Assembly (NCBI GenBank): GCA_016788705.1
Contig: JAEUSQ010000021.1
Coordinates: 94,561-158,560 of the forward strand
Direction of reading: 5' to 3'
Length of the DNA: 64,000 nt
Origin: Bacteroidetes Order II. bacterium
Lineage (GTDB): Bacteria; Bacteroidota; Rhodothermia; Rhodothermales; UBA2364
A program made the position numbers and the translations under genes. Numbering within the stretch: position 1 is the first letter of the stretch; each line of letters begins with the position of its first letter. This document shows positions 28,572 to 36,545 of the stretch, in pieces. The notes beneath the pieces were generated by a model. It saw nothing but the letters and a program-made list of their open reading frames with translations, was not told the origin of the DNA and did not search any database.

Positions 28572-29555
28572 ATGTCTGATAACAAGTATTATTATTACGA
28601 CCACGAAACCATGTCGTTCGTGGAAGCGGCTCCGGTACAGCGTAACCCTCTTCGTTGGGGTGCGATAACCGTTGGGGTGGCCACCGTTTTAATCGCCGCC
28701 GGAATTTGGCTATTTAGTGGCCTCGGAGGTGGCTCTGCGAAAGAGTATCAACTGAAGAGTGAGAACGAAGCCCTACGTGCACAATTGGGCCAGACCGAAA
28801 AACGGGTGGATGCGGTCTTTGATAAATTGGACGAACTCTATCAAAAAGACAGTGAACTTTACCGTGTAGTCTTGCAGGTAGATCCGATCTCCAAGGATGT
28901 GCGTGATGTAGGAGTGGGCGGTACCGACACCTATGAAGCCTTCGATGGATACTCGAACGAGACAGGAGGGCTGCTACGAAGAATGAATACCACCTTAGAT
29001 AAGTTGGAACGCCAAATGAACCTCCAAGGTTCTTCCTACCGGGAATTAATCACTATTGCCCGTACCAAAAATGCAGACTTGGCGCATAAACCCATTATGG
29101 TTCCGGTAGAAGGTGGACGTTTTACATCTGGATTTGGCTACCGCATTCACCCTATTGCCCGCACCCGTAGAATGCACGAGGGGGTGGATATTGTGGTCCC
29201 CATTGGTACACCCGTCTATGCGCCTGCAAATGGAACGGTTGACTTTGCCGCCACGAAAGGTGGATATGGTCATACTGTGGTGATTAAGCATGGAGACAGT
29301 GGTTATGCGACCTTGTATGCCCACCTCTCCCGATATGTGGTTTCGTCGGGACAAACCGTAAAGCGTGGCCAACTCATTGCCTATACCGGAAATTCGGGCA
29401 GTTCAACTGGGCCTCACCTTCATTACGAAGTACAAAGTGCCGATGGACAACAAAAATTCAATCCGATGGACTTTATCGCGCCCAGTATGTCACCTGCAAC
29501 CCTGAAAGAAGCCATCAAGGGCGCCGAGGGCGAATCCGCTACTTTAGATTATTGA
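28572..29555 (+). CDS. Membrane-anchored M23 peptidoglycan endopeptidase
   Basis: 327 aa. A short cytosolic N-terminus, one membrane segment (about 30-50), a coiled coil (about 57-95, EYQLKSENEALRAQ), and a lysostaphin-type M23 domain (about 178-290). The zinc and catalytic residues are in place: HEGVD (202-206), YAHL (His251) and HLHYE (282-286). It should cleave peptidoglycan cross-links, or act in cell shape or division control. A single gene with its own strong promoter and terminator. Confidence 0.93.
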   Translation: MSDNKYYYYDHETMSFVEAAPVQRNPLRWGAITVGVATVLIAAGIWLFSGLGGGSAKEYQLKSENEALRAQLGQTEKRVDAVFDKLDELYQKDSELYRVVLQVDPISKDVRDVGVGGTDTYEAFDGYSNETGGLLRRMNTTLDKLERQMNLQGSSYRELITIARTKNADLAHKPIMVPVEGGRFTSGFGYRIHPIARTRRMHEGVDIVVPIGTPVYAPANGTVDFAATKGGYGHTVVIKHGDSGYATLYAHLSRYVVSSGQTVKRGQLIAYTGNSGSSTGPHLHYEVQSADGQQKFNPMDFIAPSMSPATLKEAIKGAEGESATLDY

Positions 29556-29578
29556 TCCACACATTTTTACTTTTTTTT

Positions 29579-29613
29579 ACGGAACGGGAACCTATCCACC
29601 CGTTCCGTTTTAT
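29579..29613 (+). terminator. Rho-independent terminator after the M23 gene
   Basis: ACGGAACGGG and CCCGTTCCGT form a perfect 10-bp stem with a 10-base loop, followed by TTTTATT. A T-run also precedes the hairpin. Confidence 0.85.
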
Positions 29614-29731
29614 TATGGGAAGGCGGCTCTTATGGCAACCATTTAATGAAAATGATGAGGGATTTGTCCGCCTGCCTTACCCGCCCATTAAAATCCCTTT
29701 TTTCACCAAAACATAATCCCCTCCAACAAAT

Positions 29732-29950
29732 ATGTACTGGACTTTTGATTTAGCCTCTTATTTGAACGACGCACCGTGGCCTGCAACAAAGGAAGAGTTG
29801 ATAGATTATGCCACCAGAACTGGCGCACCGGAAGAGGTTATAGAAAATCTGGATATGCTCGAAGAGGACGAAACGCCCTACGAAAGCATGCAAGAAATAT
29901 GGCCAGATTACCCAACCAGTTCCGACGACTTCTACTATACAGAAGAATAA
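29732..29950 (+). CDS. DUF2795 family small protein
   Basis: 72-residue acidic protein. The core APWPATKEELIDYATRTG followed by APEEVIENLDML and YESMQEIWPDYP is the DUF2795 pattern found in many bacteria, usually next to stress or envelope genes. Function unknown; no signal peptide. It lies 28 bp before the BamA-like gene. Confidence 0.85.
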   Translation: MYWTFDLASYLNDAPWPATKEELIDYATRTGAPEEVIENLDMLEEDETPYESMQEIWPDYPTSSDDFYYTEE

Positions 29951-29978
29951 ACGCTTGGGGCCTGTTAACTCCTCCCTC

Positions 29979-32489
29979 ATGTATCACCAGTACGAGGGGT
30001 ATTCCAATTGGTGCAAAGTCATTAGGCACTTTTTTGTAATGGGTGCTTGCGTTTTTGTGCAGGTCATTTGTGCAGGAATGGGTTATGCACAATCAGCACC
30101 CTACCAAGCAGGCCCCATCGTCGCTTCCATCGAAATTACAGGCCAGTCACTCTTTAATGCCGAGTCTCAACTTCTTCCATTGGTCAATACGGAGGTGAAC
30201 CGAAAGTTATTCGGAATACCCCGTATTACTCCTTGGTTGTGGATTTATCGCTGGGGGACCAAAAGTAGCCTCCCACATCGTCTCAAGGAAGGGATCATCA
30301 AAAGCGGCGAGAAACCCGCTTATTTAGATCTGGTGGTGGTGGAAAAAGACGCCGACCGACTCCGGCTGTTCTTTAGACAACAAGGATATCGGGCTGCCAT
30401 TGTAACGCCACGGATTCGTAAAAACAATCCGGACTCCTCTCAGGTCGTCGTGCAATTCACCATTACTCTAGGAACTCCAACGTTTATCCGAAATTTCCGG
30501 TATCTGGGATTAGAGAAATTAACCTCAGACCAGCAGTCTCGCCTACTCTCGGAGTCGCTGCTCGGTGCCGGAAAAACGCCGATTGCGGCTTTTACGTTTG
30601 ATGGAGCCGGACAACGCTACATTGAACCCAAACTTTACGAAGAACGCAGGCGTATCATCACGTTTTTGCAAGATGAAGGATACCCAGAAATCACCCGTGA
30701 CTCTATCCGGGTGATTGTAACGCCAGTACGGACAGACTCTTTTGACGTTTCTATGTTGGTTGGTATGGGCAAACGCTATCGGATGGGCGAGATCCGATTC
30801 AGGGTAAATGGCCCGGATGGCAGCGCGACGCAACGCGACACGCTGCAGTGGCTCGAGCGGGAAGACCAACCCCGCCTTCATGTGACCGCTACCCGAAAGG
30901 GCGAAGCGTCCCTGAATCCGCATTTACTTAATGCCTTGATGCAGTTTACACCGGGCGAATGGTACAATCAATCCAAGTTACTGCAAACCAAATTGCTCTT
31001 AGAGCAGACGGGACTTTTTCCTTTTACCAATTTTCTTCCGGCGTATGCTTCAAGTAAAACACATGGCAGCCATACGTATGTTCCGATAGAGGTGGATTTA
31101 CGCACCCGCCCACGGTTCGAGGTTAATTGGGATGGTTCTTTGTTGCAGCGGTTCAATACCAATACCAGTGATGAAATTGGTTTGGGGACAGGAGCTTCGG
31201 TATCGGATTTAAATGTGTGGGGACAAGGTGAAAAGATGCGGCTACGCCTCTCCGCCTCCGGAACCTTAGAACGCGGATTTACCCTTTCAACCAATAGCCA
31301 ATCGGGTAATTTTAGCCGTTCTACACAATATGATGCGGCTTTTGGTTGGAGCTTCCCCTACCTAAGACGAAGGGTTTCTTGGTTGGGTCCACTGTTTGGG
31401 GTCCCCTTTTATAGTGCATCCACCCGTATCCAACTTAATTTTTTGCACGAGAAACGAGAAGTGATCAAGCTGACACGTGACCGTGCCTCTTTGTTGTACC
31501 AGTTAGATTTTCGGCACAACCGCGCCATTACTTCTACGTTGAACCTCTTCGATTTTTCCTTTAGTGACCCCAAACCCGCGGAAGGCTTCGAAGAATTGTT
31601 TCTGAGCCTCATCACCGATCCTATCCAATACCAGCGTGCGGTAGAAGACTATACCGTTCGTAAGGTCAATAACGCATTTCGTTATGCCATCCGTGGTGGA
31701 AATGCGGATCCTCTTAGACGCGATAAAGGGTATTCTAGTGAATTTGGGGCGGAAATTGGCGGAAATTTGCCGTTTTTATTAGACCGTTTTGTGATTACGC
31801 CTAGTATTCTGGAAGGTACGTTGCCCGGTGTGGGGAGCGGAAGTAGCTTGGCATACCGTCAATATGCCCGTTTTAACTTGGATTTCAGGAAATACGAGCC
31901 GAGGGGAAATTTCGGTACATTGGCTTGGAAAGTTTCTGCAGGTTGGGCCTTTCCTATGGGTGGACATGTGGAAAGTGCCCTCAATACCCGGTGCGGCGAA
32001 TCAGCCGTAAACCCCAATGCACAAGATTGTCGGCGTGCCGAGGTGCCCTATGAACGGCGGTTTTTTATTGGTGGAAGCTCAAGTTTACGTGCTTGGGGAC
32101 TGGGCGAGTTGGGGCCGGGTTCGGCAACTTCGGCCAAAGACGGTCTGAATGGTGTACTTGGTGGGGATGTAAAACTCGAAGGCAGTTTAGAGTATCGTCA
32201 GGTTTTTGTACGGAACTTGTTTGGTGCCGATTATATGCTCGCCACTTTTCTGGATGCTGGAAATATTTGGTACGACCGTCGGAATGTGTCTGATGTGGCT
32301 TCAGCAAAATTTATCCTACCCGATGCCTTTCGTCAAATGGGGTTAGGAGGTGGTTTTGGGATACGGGTCTCGTGGGCATACCTTATTCTGCGCTTCGATT
32401 GGGCTGTCCAAATGATGGCACCTGGTGGTGCCTTTTTTCCCAATGGTATCCGGTTTCGGTTTATACCGGGTCTTGGTCAAGCGTTTTGA
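29979..32489 (+). CDS. BamA/TamA-family (Omp85) outer-membrane protein
   Basis: 836 aa from the ATG at 29979; an upstream TTG (29955) would add eight residues. Signal peptide with cleavage near GYA-QS. The periplasmic part (to about 380) holds POTRA-like repeats: IVASIEITGQSLFN and FTITLGTPTFIRNFRYLG are typical first strands. The C-terminal barrel (about 400-836) has the Omp85 loop-6 region FFIGGSSSLRAWGLGELGPG (VRGF/Y-type motif RAWG) and ends in Phe (LGQAF), as outer-membrane barrels do. A TamA/surface-antigen role in outer-membrane insertion or lipid transfer is likely. Its last 29 bp overlap the 3' end of the convergent methyltransferase gene. Confidence 0.88.
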   Translation: MYHQYEGYSNWCKVIRHFFVMGACVFVQVICAGMGYAQSAPYQAGPIVASIEITGQSLFNAESQLLPLVNTEVNRKLFGIPRITPWLWIYRWGTKSSLPHRLKEGIIKSGEKPAYLDLVVVEKDADRLRLFFRQQGYRAAIVTPRIRKNNPDSSQVVVQFTITLGTPTFIRNFRYLGLEKLTSDQQSRLLSESLLGAGKTPIAAFTFDGAGQRYIEPKLYEERRRIITFLQDEGYPEITRDSIRVIVTPVRTDSFDVSMLVGMGKRYRMGEIRFRVNGPDGSATQRDTLQWLEREDQPRLHVTATRKGEASLNPHLLNALMQFTPGEWYNQSKLLQTKLLLEQTGLFPFTNFLPAYASSKTHGSHTYVPIEVDLRTRPRFEVNWDGSLLQRFNTNTSDEIGLGTGASVSDLNVWGQGEKMRLRLSASGTLERGFTLSTNSQSGNFSRSTQYDAAFGWSFPYLRRRVSWLGPLFGVPFYSASTRIQLNFLHEKREVIKLTRDRASLLYQLDFRHNRAITSTLNLFDFSFSDPKPAEGFEELFLSLITDPIQYQRAVEDYTVRKVNNAFRYAIRGGNADPLRRDKGYSSEFGAEIGGNLPFLLDRFVITPSILEGTLPGVGSGSSLAYRQYARFNLDFRKYEPRGNFGTLAWKVSAGWAFPMGGHVESALNTRCGESAVNPNAQDCRRAEVPYERRFFIGGSSSLRAWGLGELGPGSATSAKDGLNGVLGGDVKLEGSLEYRQVFVRNLFGADYMLATFLDAGNIWYDRRNVSDVASAKFILPDAFRQMGLGGGFGIRVSWAYLILRFDWAVQMMAPGGAFFPNGIRFRFIPGLGQAF

Positions 32490-33339
32490 CCACTTTTCGG
32501 GCCACTACAAAACAAGAGCCGCCAAAAGGTATTTTGTTTTTATTCCTTATTTTTCGTATCTCATAATTCCAGATCAGCATAAGAAGTTTACCCAGCCAGC
32601 CCTTTTTTTCTTGATGATCTTTTTGATGCACGTCTTTCCTTTGTATGTTTTTCCTTACGTATCCTAAAGTATAGGGTAAGGTTCTAAAAAGAAAAACAGC
32701 AATAATCAGAATGGAGAAAATATAGGTGGAATATTCGACGCTAAATCCAATTTGTTTAAGTTTCTTTTCCAACTCCCTTGCGCGATACCGTCTAAAATGA
32801 CCTGCTGCAATATCTTCATCAGACCAAAGTGCATTATATGCGGGAACCGTTATGAAAACCAATCCATTTTCAAGCAATAAGTCATAAATGGTTTGTAAGA
32901 ACTCTGTCTCTTTTTCGATATGTTCGACCACGTCAAACAGTCCAATTGCTGGCAGTTTATTTTTATTAAATGCAGCATTTTCGAGTGTAGAACAAAGAAT
33001 ATATTCCAGATTTCTTTTCTTTGCATTTAAACAACCTTGTATGCCTGGCTCAACCAATACGGTTTGGATGCCCGCACTTTGTAGTCCTTTTGCAACAAAA
33101 CCATTACCGCCACCAATATCAAAGAATACCTGATTGGGAGAGTAATGCAATACCGCTTCTGTAATACATTGGTTTCGATGAAGAAACCAGAAACTTTGGT
33201 CTTCTATCTGAAAAAAGTCTTCATTTCCCGTTGCGGGATAAGAAATTTCACTGGTTTTATTGGAAAAATATATTCCATCTTGTAGAACAATCTGAGTAGT
33301 GTAGTAGTGAAGATTAATCATGGTATTTTTGATGAACAT
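32461..33339 (-). CDS. AT-rich class I SAM methyltransferase
   Basis: 292 aa (or 286 from the ATG at 33321). SAM motif I VFFDIGGGNGFVAKGL, motif II region KLPAIGLFDVVEHIEKE, motif III LLLENGLVFITVPA, and DEDIAAGHFRRYRARELE, a pattern of the Methyltransf_23 group often found in polysaccharide or lipid gene clusters. A hydrophobic segment (YIFSILIIAVFLFRTL) may attach it to the membrane. The sequence is clearly more AT-rich than its neighbours and rich in AAA/ATT codons, suggesting recent transfer. The 3' end overlaps the barrel gene by 29 bp. Confidence 0.85.
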   Translation of the reverse strand: MFIKNTMINLHYYTTQIVLQDGIYFSNKTSEISYPATGNEDFFQIEDQSFWFLHRNQCITEAVLHYSPNQVFFDIGGGNGFVAKGLQSAGIQTVLVEPGIQGCLNAKKRNLEYILCSTLENAAFNKNKLPAIGLFDVVEHIEKETEFLQTIYDLLLENGLVFITVPAYNALWSDEDIAAGHFRRYRARELEKKLKQIGFSVEYSTYIFSILIIAVFLFRTLPYTLGYVRKNIQRKDVHQKDHQEKKGWLGKLLMLIWNYEIRKIRNKNKIPFGGSCFVVARKVVKTLDQDPV

Positions 33340-33490
33340 AAATTATTGATCCAATGTCTTGCTGGCCTAATCAAGGAAATCACATTTAAAGTAGATCAAA
33401 ACAAGGCCGTGAACAATTTTTTGTATTGGTCGCATCAGGCCAAGCCATCAAAAGGCGGTACAGCGGTGGCAAAATTTCTTTTCCAGCGGC

Positions 33491-33521
33491 TTGACTCTCT
33501 CGCTACGGAAGGGTCTATCTT
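33491..33521 (+). promoter_or_regulatory. MerR-type promoter with 19-bp spacer
   Basis: TTGACT (33491-33496) and TATCTT (33516-33521) are separated by 19 bp, the over-long spacing activated by MerR-family proteins through DNA distortion. The spacer contains an imperfect dyad (GACTCT...AAGGGTC) of the kind bound by MerR proteins. It lies 16 bases before the regulator ATG, which implies autoregulation and a very short leader. Confidence 0.7.
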
Positions 33522-33537
33522 TCTGAAAAACAAGAAT

Positions 33538-34305
33538 ATGACAGCTATTTCCATTTCCCAACTTTCTCAAATAGCGGGTGTTAGCCTCCGGACCTTGCGC
33601 CACTACGACGAAATCGGGCTTCTCAAGCCTAGTCTTCGACGGGCCTCTGGGTATCGCTATTATGGCAAGGCGGAAGTGTTGCGGCTACAACAAATCTTGT
33701 TCTATAAGGAGCTTGGACTACCGCTGGCAAAGATTCATTCGGTATTGGATGCCCCCCATTTTGATTTAATTACAGCGCTGGAATCTCATAAAGCGGTATT
33801 AGAGTTTCGCCAAAAGCGTACAACCATGCTCCTTGAAACCATTCAAAAAACCTTGTTGCACTTAAAACAGGAGCAAGACACCATGAAATCTGAAGACCTT
33901 TATAAAGGCTTTGACCCTGAAACAGCCGAGGCTTATGAGGCCGAAGCAAAAGAACGATGGGGGGCGGAAGCCGTAGAAGCCTCGAAAAATCGTGTTATGG
34001 CGGCTGGAAAGGAACAATGGGAGGCGATCCAAGCCGACGTCGAGGCCCTAAACCAAGCATTGGCGGATGCTATGGCTACCTATGATGCCCAAGATGAATA
34101 TGTACAAAAATTGGTAAAGCGGCACTTTGAGATGATCGGAAATTTTTATACCGTCACGCCCAAAATGTATCAAGGTTTGGCTTCGCTCTATGTGGATGAC
34201 CCCCGGTTTACGGCCTACTACGAAAAGTACCGTGCGGGCTTGGCCGCTTACCTAAGCCGCGCCATGCAGGTATATTGCAGCCACCACTTTGGCCCAACCG
34301 CATAA
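33538..34305 (+). CDS. TipA-like MerR-family regulator
   Basis: 255 aa from the ATG at 33538; a longer open frame upstream is rejected because the MerR-type promoter lies in it. The winged-helix domain has SISQLSQIAGVSLRTLRHYDEIGLL and GYRYY (about 4-42), then a dimerisation helix. The C-terminal part (about 115-255) is a TipAS antibiotic-recognition domain, a globin-like all-helical fold that binds thiopeptides in TipA; MYQGLASLYVDDPRFTAYYEK is a typical segment. It probably activates itself and adjacent genes in response to a drug or peptide. DUF3817, the next gene, is on the other strand. Confidence 0.9.
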   Translation: MTAISISQLSQIAGVSLRTLRHYDEIGLLKPSLRRASGYRYYGKAEVLRLQQILFYKELGLPLAKIHSVLDAPHFDLITALESHKAVLEFRQKRTTMLLETIQKTLLHLKQEQDTMKSEDLYKGFDPETAEAYEAEAKERWGAEAVEASKNRVMAAGKEQWEAIQADVEALNQALADAMATYDAQDEYVQKLVKRHFEMIGNFYTVTPKMYQGLASLYVDDPRFTAYYEKYRAGLAAYLSRAMQVYCSHHFGPTA

Positions 34306-34313
34306 ACATAATT

Positions 34314-34354
34314 AAAAAAACGGCAACTGAGCGCACCAAAGCCCTTGGTTGCCG
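34314..34354 (-). terminator. Rho-independent terminator of the DUF3817 gene
   Basis: Read on the minus strand, CGGCAAC and GTTGCCG close a hairpin that is followed by seven T. It lies between the stops of two convergent genes and has a T-run only on the minus strand. Confidence 0.7.
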
Positions 34355-34373
34355 AAAACGCGCCAATCCTGTC

Positions 34374-34679
34374 TTATCGCGTATTTTGCTGAAATAAATG
34401 TTTATCAGCCCAGAACGTACCAAAAGGCACAATAGAGGCCACAAAAGACTTTATAGCCCAGCTCCATGAATGGTTTTTTTCGTACCACACAAGGGTGACA
34501 TAAATCATAAAAAACACAAATAGAGCACCATGTATGGTCCCCATAACCCGGACGGAAACGGGCATTTCCCATATGTATTTTAAGGGCATGGCCACAAAGA
34601 GTAAAATCAGGTAAGACCAACCTTCAACAAAACCGATGATCCGCAACCGACCAAGGTTGTTTTGGAGGAGTGTAAACAT
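34374..34679 (-). CDS. DUF3817 integral membrane protein
   Basis: 101 aa with three predicted membrane segments (about 12-32, 45-65, 75-92). The pattern RIIGFVEGWSYLILLFVAMPLKY followed by GTIHGALFVFFMIYV is characteristic of DUF3817, small membrane proteins of unknown function also found at the end of transporter genes. It is convergent with the TipA-like gene and has its own terminator. Confidence 0.85.
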   Translation of the reverse strand: MFTLLQNNLGRLRIIGFVEGWSYLILLFVAMPLKYIWEMPVSVRVMGTIHGALFVFFMIYVTLVWYEKNHSWSWAIKSFVASIVPFGTFWADKHLFQQNTR

Positions 34680-35169
34680 AAAAAAATTAGGTTAAGTAAG
34701 AAGTGTGTAAAATACTTTTACTTGGCATTCCGGCCTTTAGAATCTGATTAAAAATTGGCTATTCATCCATTCTTCCCAATGGAGAAGAGCCTTGCAAACT
34801 TAACGTATATTGGCAAGTGGTAACGATTACTAACTAAACCAAAATTTACCAAACGACTTGCCCCTTGTTTCTCAAAGAAGAATGTGAAATTTTTATTTGC
34901 CCTTTATTTAAAAATCATCTTTTACAAAAATAATTAATTATCTTAAACTATATGTCTATAATATCTAATGAGATTAAGGGGTGAAAGCGCTACTCCAGAA
35001 CAACGGCTTGGCGTAATGGTGAGTCCAATGGTAAAATTTAGTATTGGTTTTTTAACTAACGTTTGGACAGGGTTGGCCGCTGTGTGTTAAAAATCTCTCC
35101 CTTCATAACGAAGCCAGTCGTTAATGGTTACAAGATTGAAATATTCATGAAACATGAGGCAGTGATAAT
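34680..35169 (+). other. AT-rich spacer of 490 bp without a gene
   Basis: Very AT-rich from about 34870 to 34980. I see no complete gene, no tRNA, and no integron attC site or terminal repeat. It borders the very AT-rich NTF2-like gene and fits a transferred insert or an eroded region. Confidence 0.4.
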
Positions 35170-35550
35170 ATGAGCAATCAAAGAAAAAAGATTATTCAAA
35201 ATTATTTAGATGGCTATAATAATTTTGATATTGATAAAATGACAATTGATTTTAGTGATGAAATTGTTTTTCAAAACATGCAAAATGGAAAGGTAAACAT
35301 GACGCTATATGGCATTGCTGAATTTAAACAACAAGCCGAACAAACAAAATCATATTTTGAGAGTAGGGAACAAAAAATGACCTTCATAAGCCACAGCGAT
35401 GACAAAACAGAAATTGAAATAGAATATTCGGCTGTTTTAGCAATAGATTTTTCAAATGGATTAAAAAAAGGAGAAAAAATTGTATTAAAAGGGATTTCAA
35501 TTTTTATGTTTAAAGATAATAAAATTATGCAAATAACAGACATATCATAA
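35170..35550 (+). CDS. SnoaL/NTF2-like small protein
   Basis: 126 aa. The alpha-plus-beta pattern KIIQNYLDGYNNFDIDKMTIDFSDEIVFQNM...GIAEFKQQAEQT followed by four strands ending in FKDNKIMQITDIS is that of nuclear-transport-factor-2/SnoaL-like proteins, which act as enzymes or ligand binders. It is cytosolic with no signal. The codons are strongly biased to A and T, unlike nearly all other genes here, so it is likely acquired. It stands alone. Confidence 0.75.
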   Translation: MSNQRKKIIQNYLDGYNNFDIDKMTIDFSDEIVFQNMQNGKVNMTLYGIAEFKQQAEQTKSYFESREQKMTFISHSDDKTEIEIEYSAVLAIDFSNGLKKGEKIVLKGISIFMFKDNKIMQITDIS

Positions 35551-35734
35551 TAAATATATTCATTAATTATGATATTAAATAGTTATAATAAGTTTGTGTT
35601 TATAAAATGATTTTTATGGATGTTAATTTTTTTGTAATAAATAAAATGAATAAAAAGGTTCAGTGATTGTTTTTTTATTGAATAATTGTGCTAAAAAATC
35701 TTTACTTTATGCCGCACCTTTTAAACTGTTGTAC

Positions 35735-36529
35735 ATGACCGCTAAAATAGCCGACTTGATCGAATTTAACCTGCTACGAATGGCTTTATGGGGGCTTATT
35801 CCGTTTTGTGCGTCGGAAGTGCGCCCAGCCCTTTGGATGCGATCCTCGAAAAGAGCAAAGAACCAACTCGCACCTGTCTGGAAGTTGCGGGGAGACCTGC
35901 GCGAAGATGTTTCAGGAATTCCCATGCCCGATTTTGGGAGTGGCCGCCGAAAAACCACGCTGGATACGGGCACGTTTGCCAAACCCCCAACCCGTATTGT
36001 TTCCGAAATTTTCCAAAAGGCATCGGCACGCCATGCTTGGGGGATGCTATTGTATCACCTAATCAAAGAGAAACAGCCAAAAACGGTCTTGGAATTAGGA
36101 ACCAATTTGGGAGTTTCTGGCGCGTATATTGTACAGGCGATGCAGGAAAACCGGGACCGGCACAAAAGGTTGATCACCTTAGAGGGTAATCCTTCGTTGT
36201 CTGAGCGTGCAGAAAAGCATTTGGCAGCATTGTGTGGGGAGGTGGACGTAAAGGTGATTACGGGGATGTTTATGGACACACTACCAACGGTTTTGTCCAA
36301 ATGGGGCCCATTCGACATGGTTTTTTTGGATGGACACCATGAAAGAAATGCTACGCTGCGTTATTTCGACCTTATCTCCCCACACTTGGAATCGGGTGCA
36401 TGGGTCGTTTTTGATGACCTCGAACCTTGGTCACCAACCGTTCGTGGCGCTTTCCGTGACATTAGGAGCCGTTACCCCAAGGCCAAAACTGCCGACTTGG
36501 TGAAGTTGGGTGTTCTTATCTGGCCTTAA
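35735..36529 (+). CDS. Class I SAM-dependent methyltransferase (Methyltransf_24-like)
   Basis: 264 aa from the ATG at 35735 (MTAKIADLIEF); earlier in-frame codons lie in AT-rich leader and are unlike the rest. SAM motif I TVLELGTNLGVSGAYI, an acidic motif II region LITLEGNP, and FDMVFLDGHHERNATLRYF plus GAWVVFDDLE are typical of O-methyltransferases of the Methyltransf_24/catechol type. The substrate is unknown. The stop is 16 bp from the stop of convergent bshC. Confidence 0.87.
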   Translation: MTAKIADLIEFNLLRMALWGLIPFCASEVRPALWMRSSKRAKNQLAPVWKLRGDLREDVSGIPMPDFGSGRRKTTLDTGTFAKPPTRIVSEIFQKASARHAWGMLLYHLIKEKQPKTVLELGTNLGVSGAYIVQAMQENRDRHKRLITLEGNPSLSERAEKHLAALCGEVDVKVITGMFMDTLPTVLSKWGPFDMVFLDGHHERNATLRYFDLISPHLESGAWVVFDDLEPWSPTVRGAFRDIRSRYPKAKTADLVKLGVLIWP

Positions 36530-36545
36530 ATGAATCCCTGTTTAC

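Noticed and set aside
33307..33537. Longer N-terminus of the MerR-family regulator
   Set aside because: The frame is open upstream, but a MerR-type promoter lies in it and the family N-terminus begins at 33538.
34680..35600. Integron attC sites around the NTF2-like gene
   Set aside because: Small SnoaL-like genes often travel as cassettes, but I could not find paired RYYYAAC/GTTRRRY core sites on both sides of the gene.
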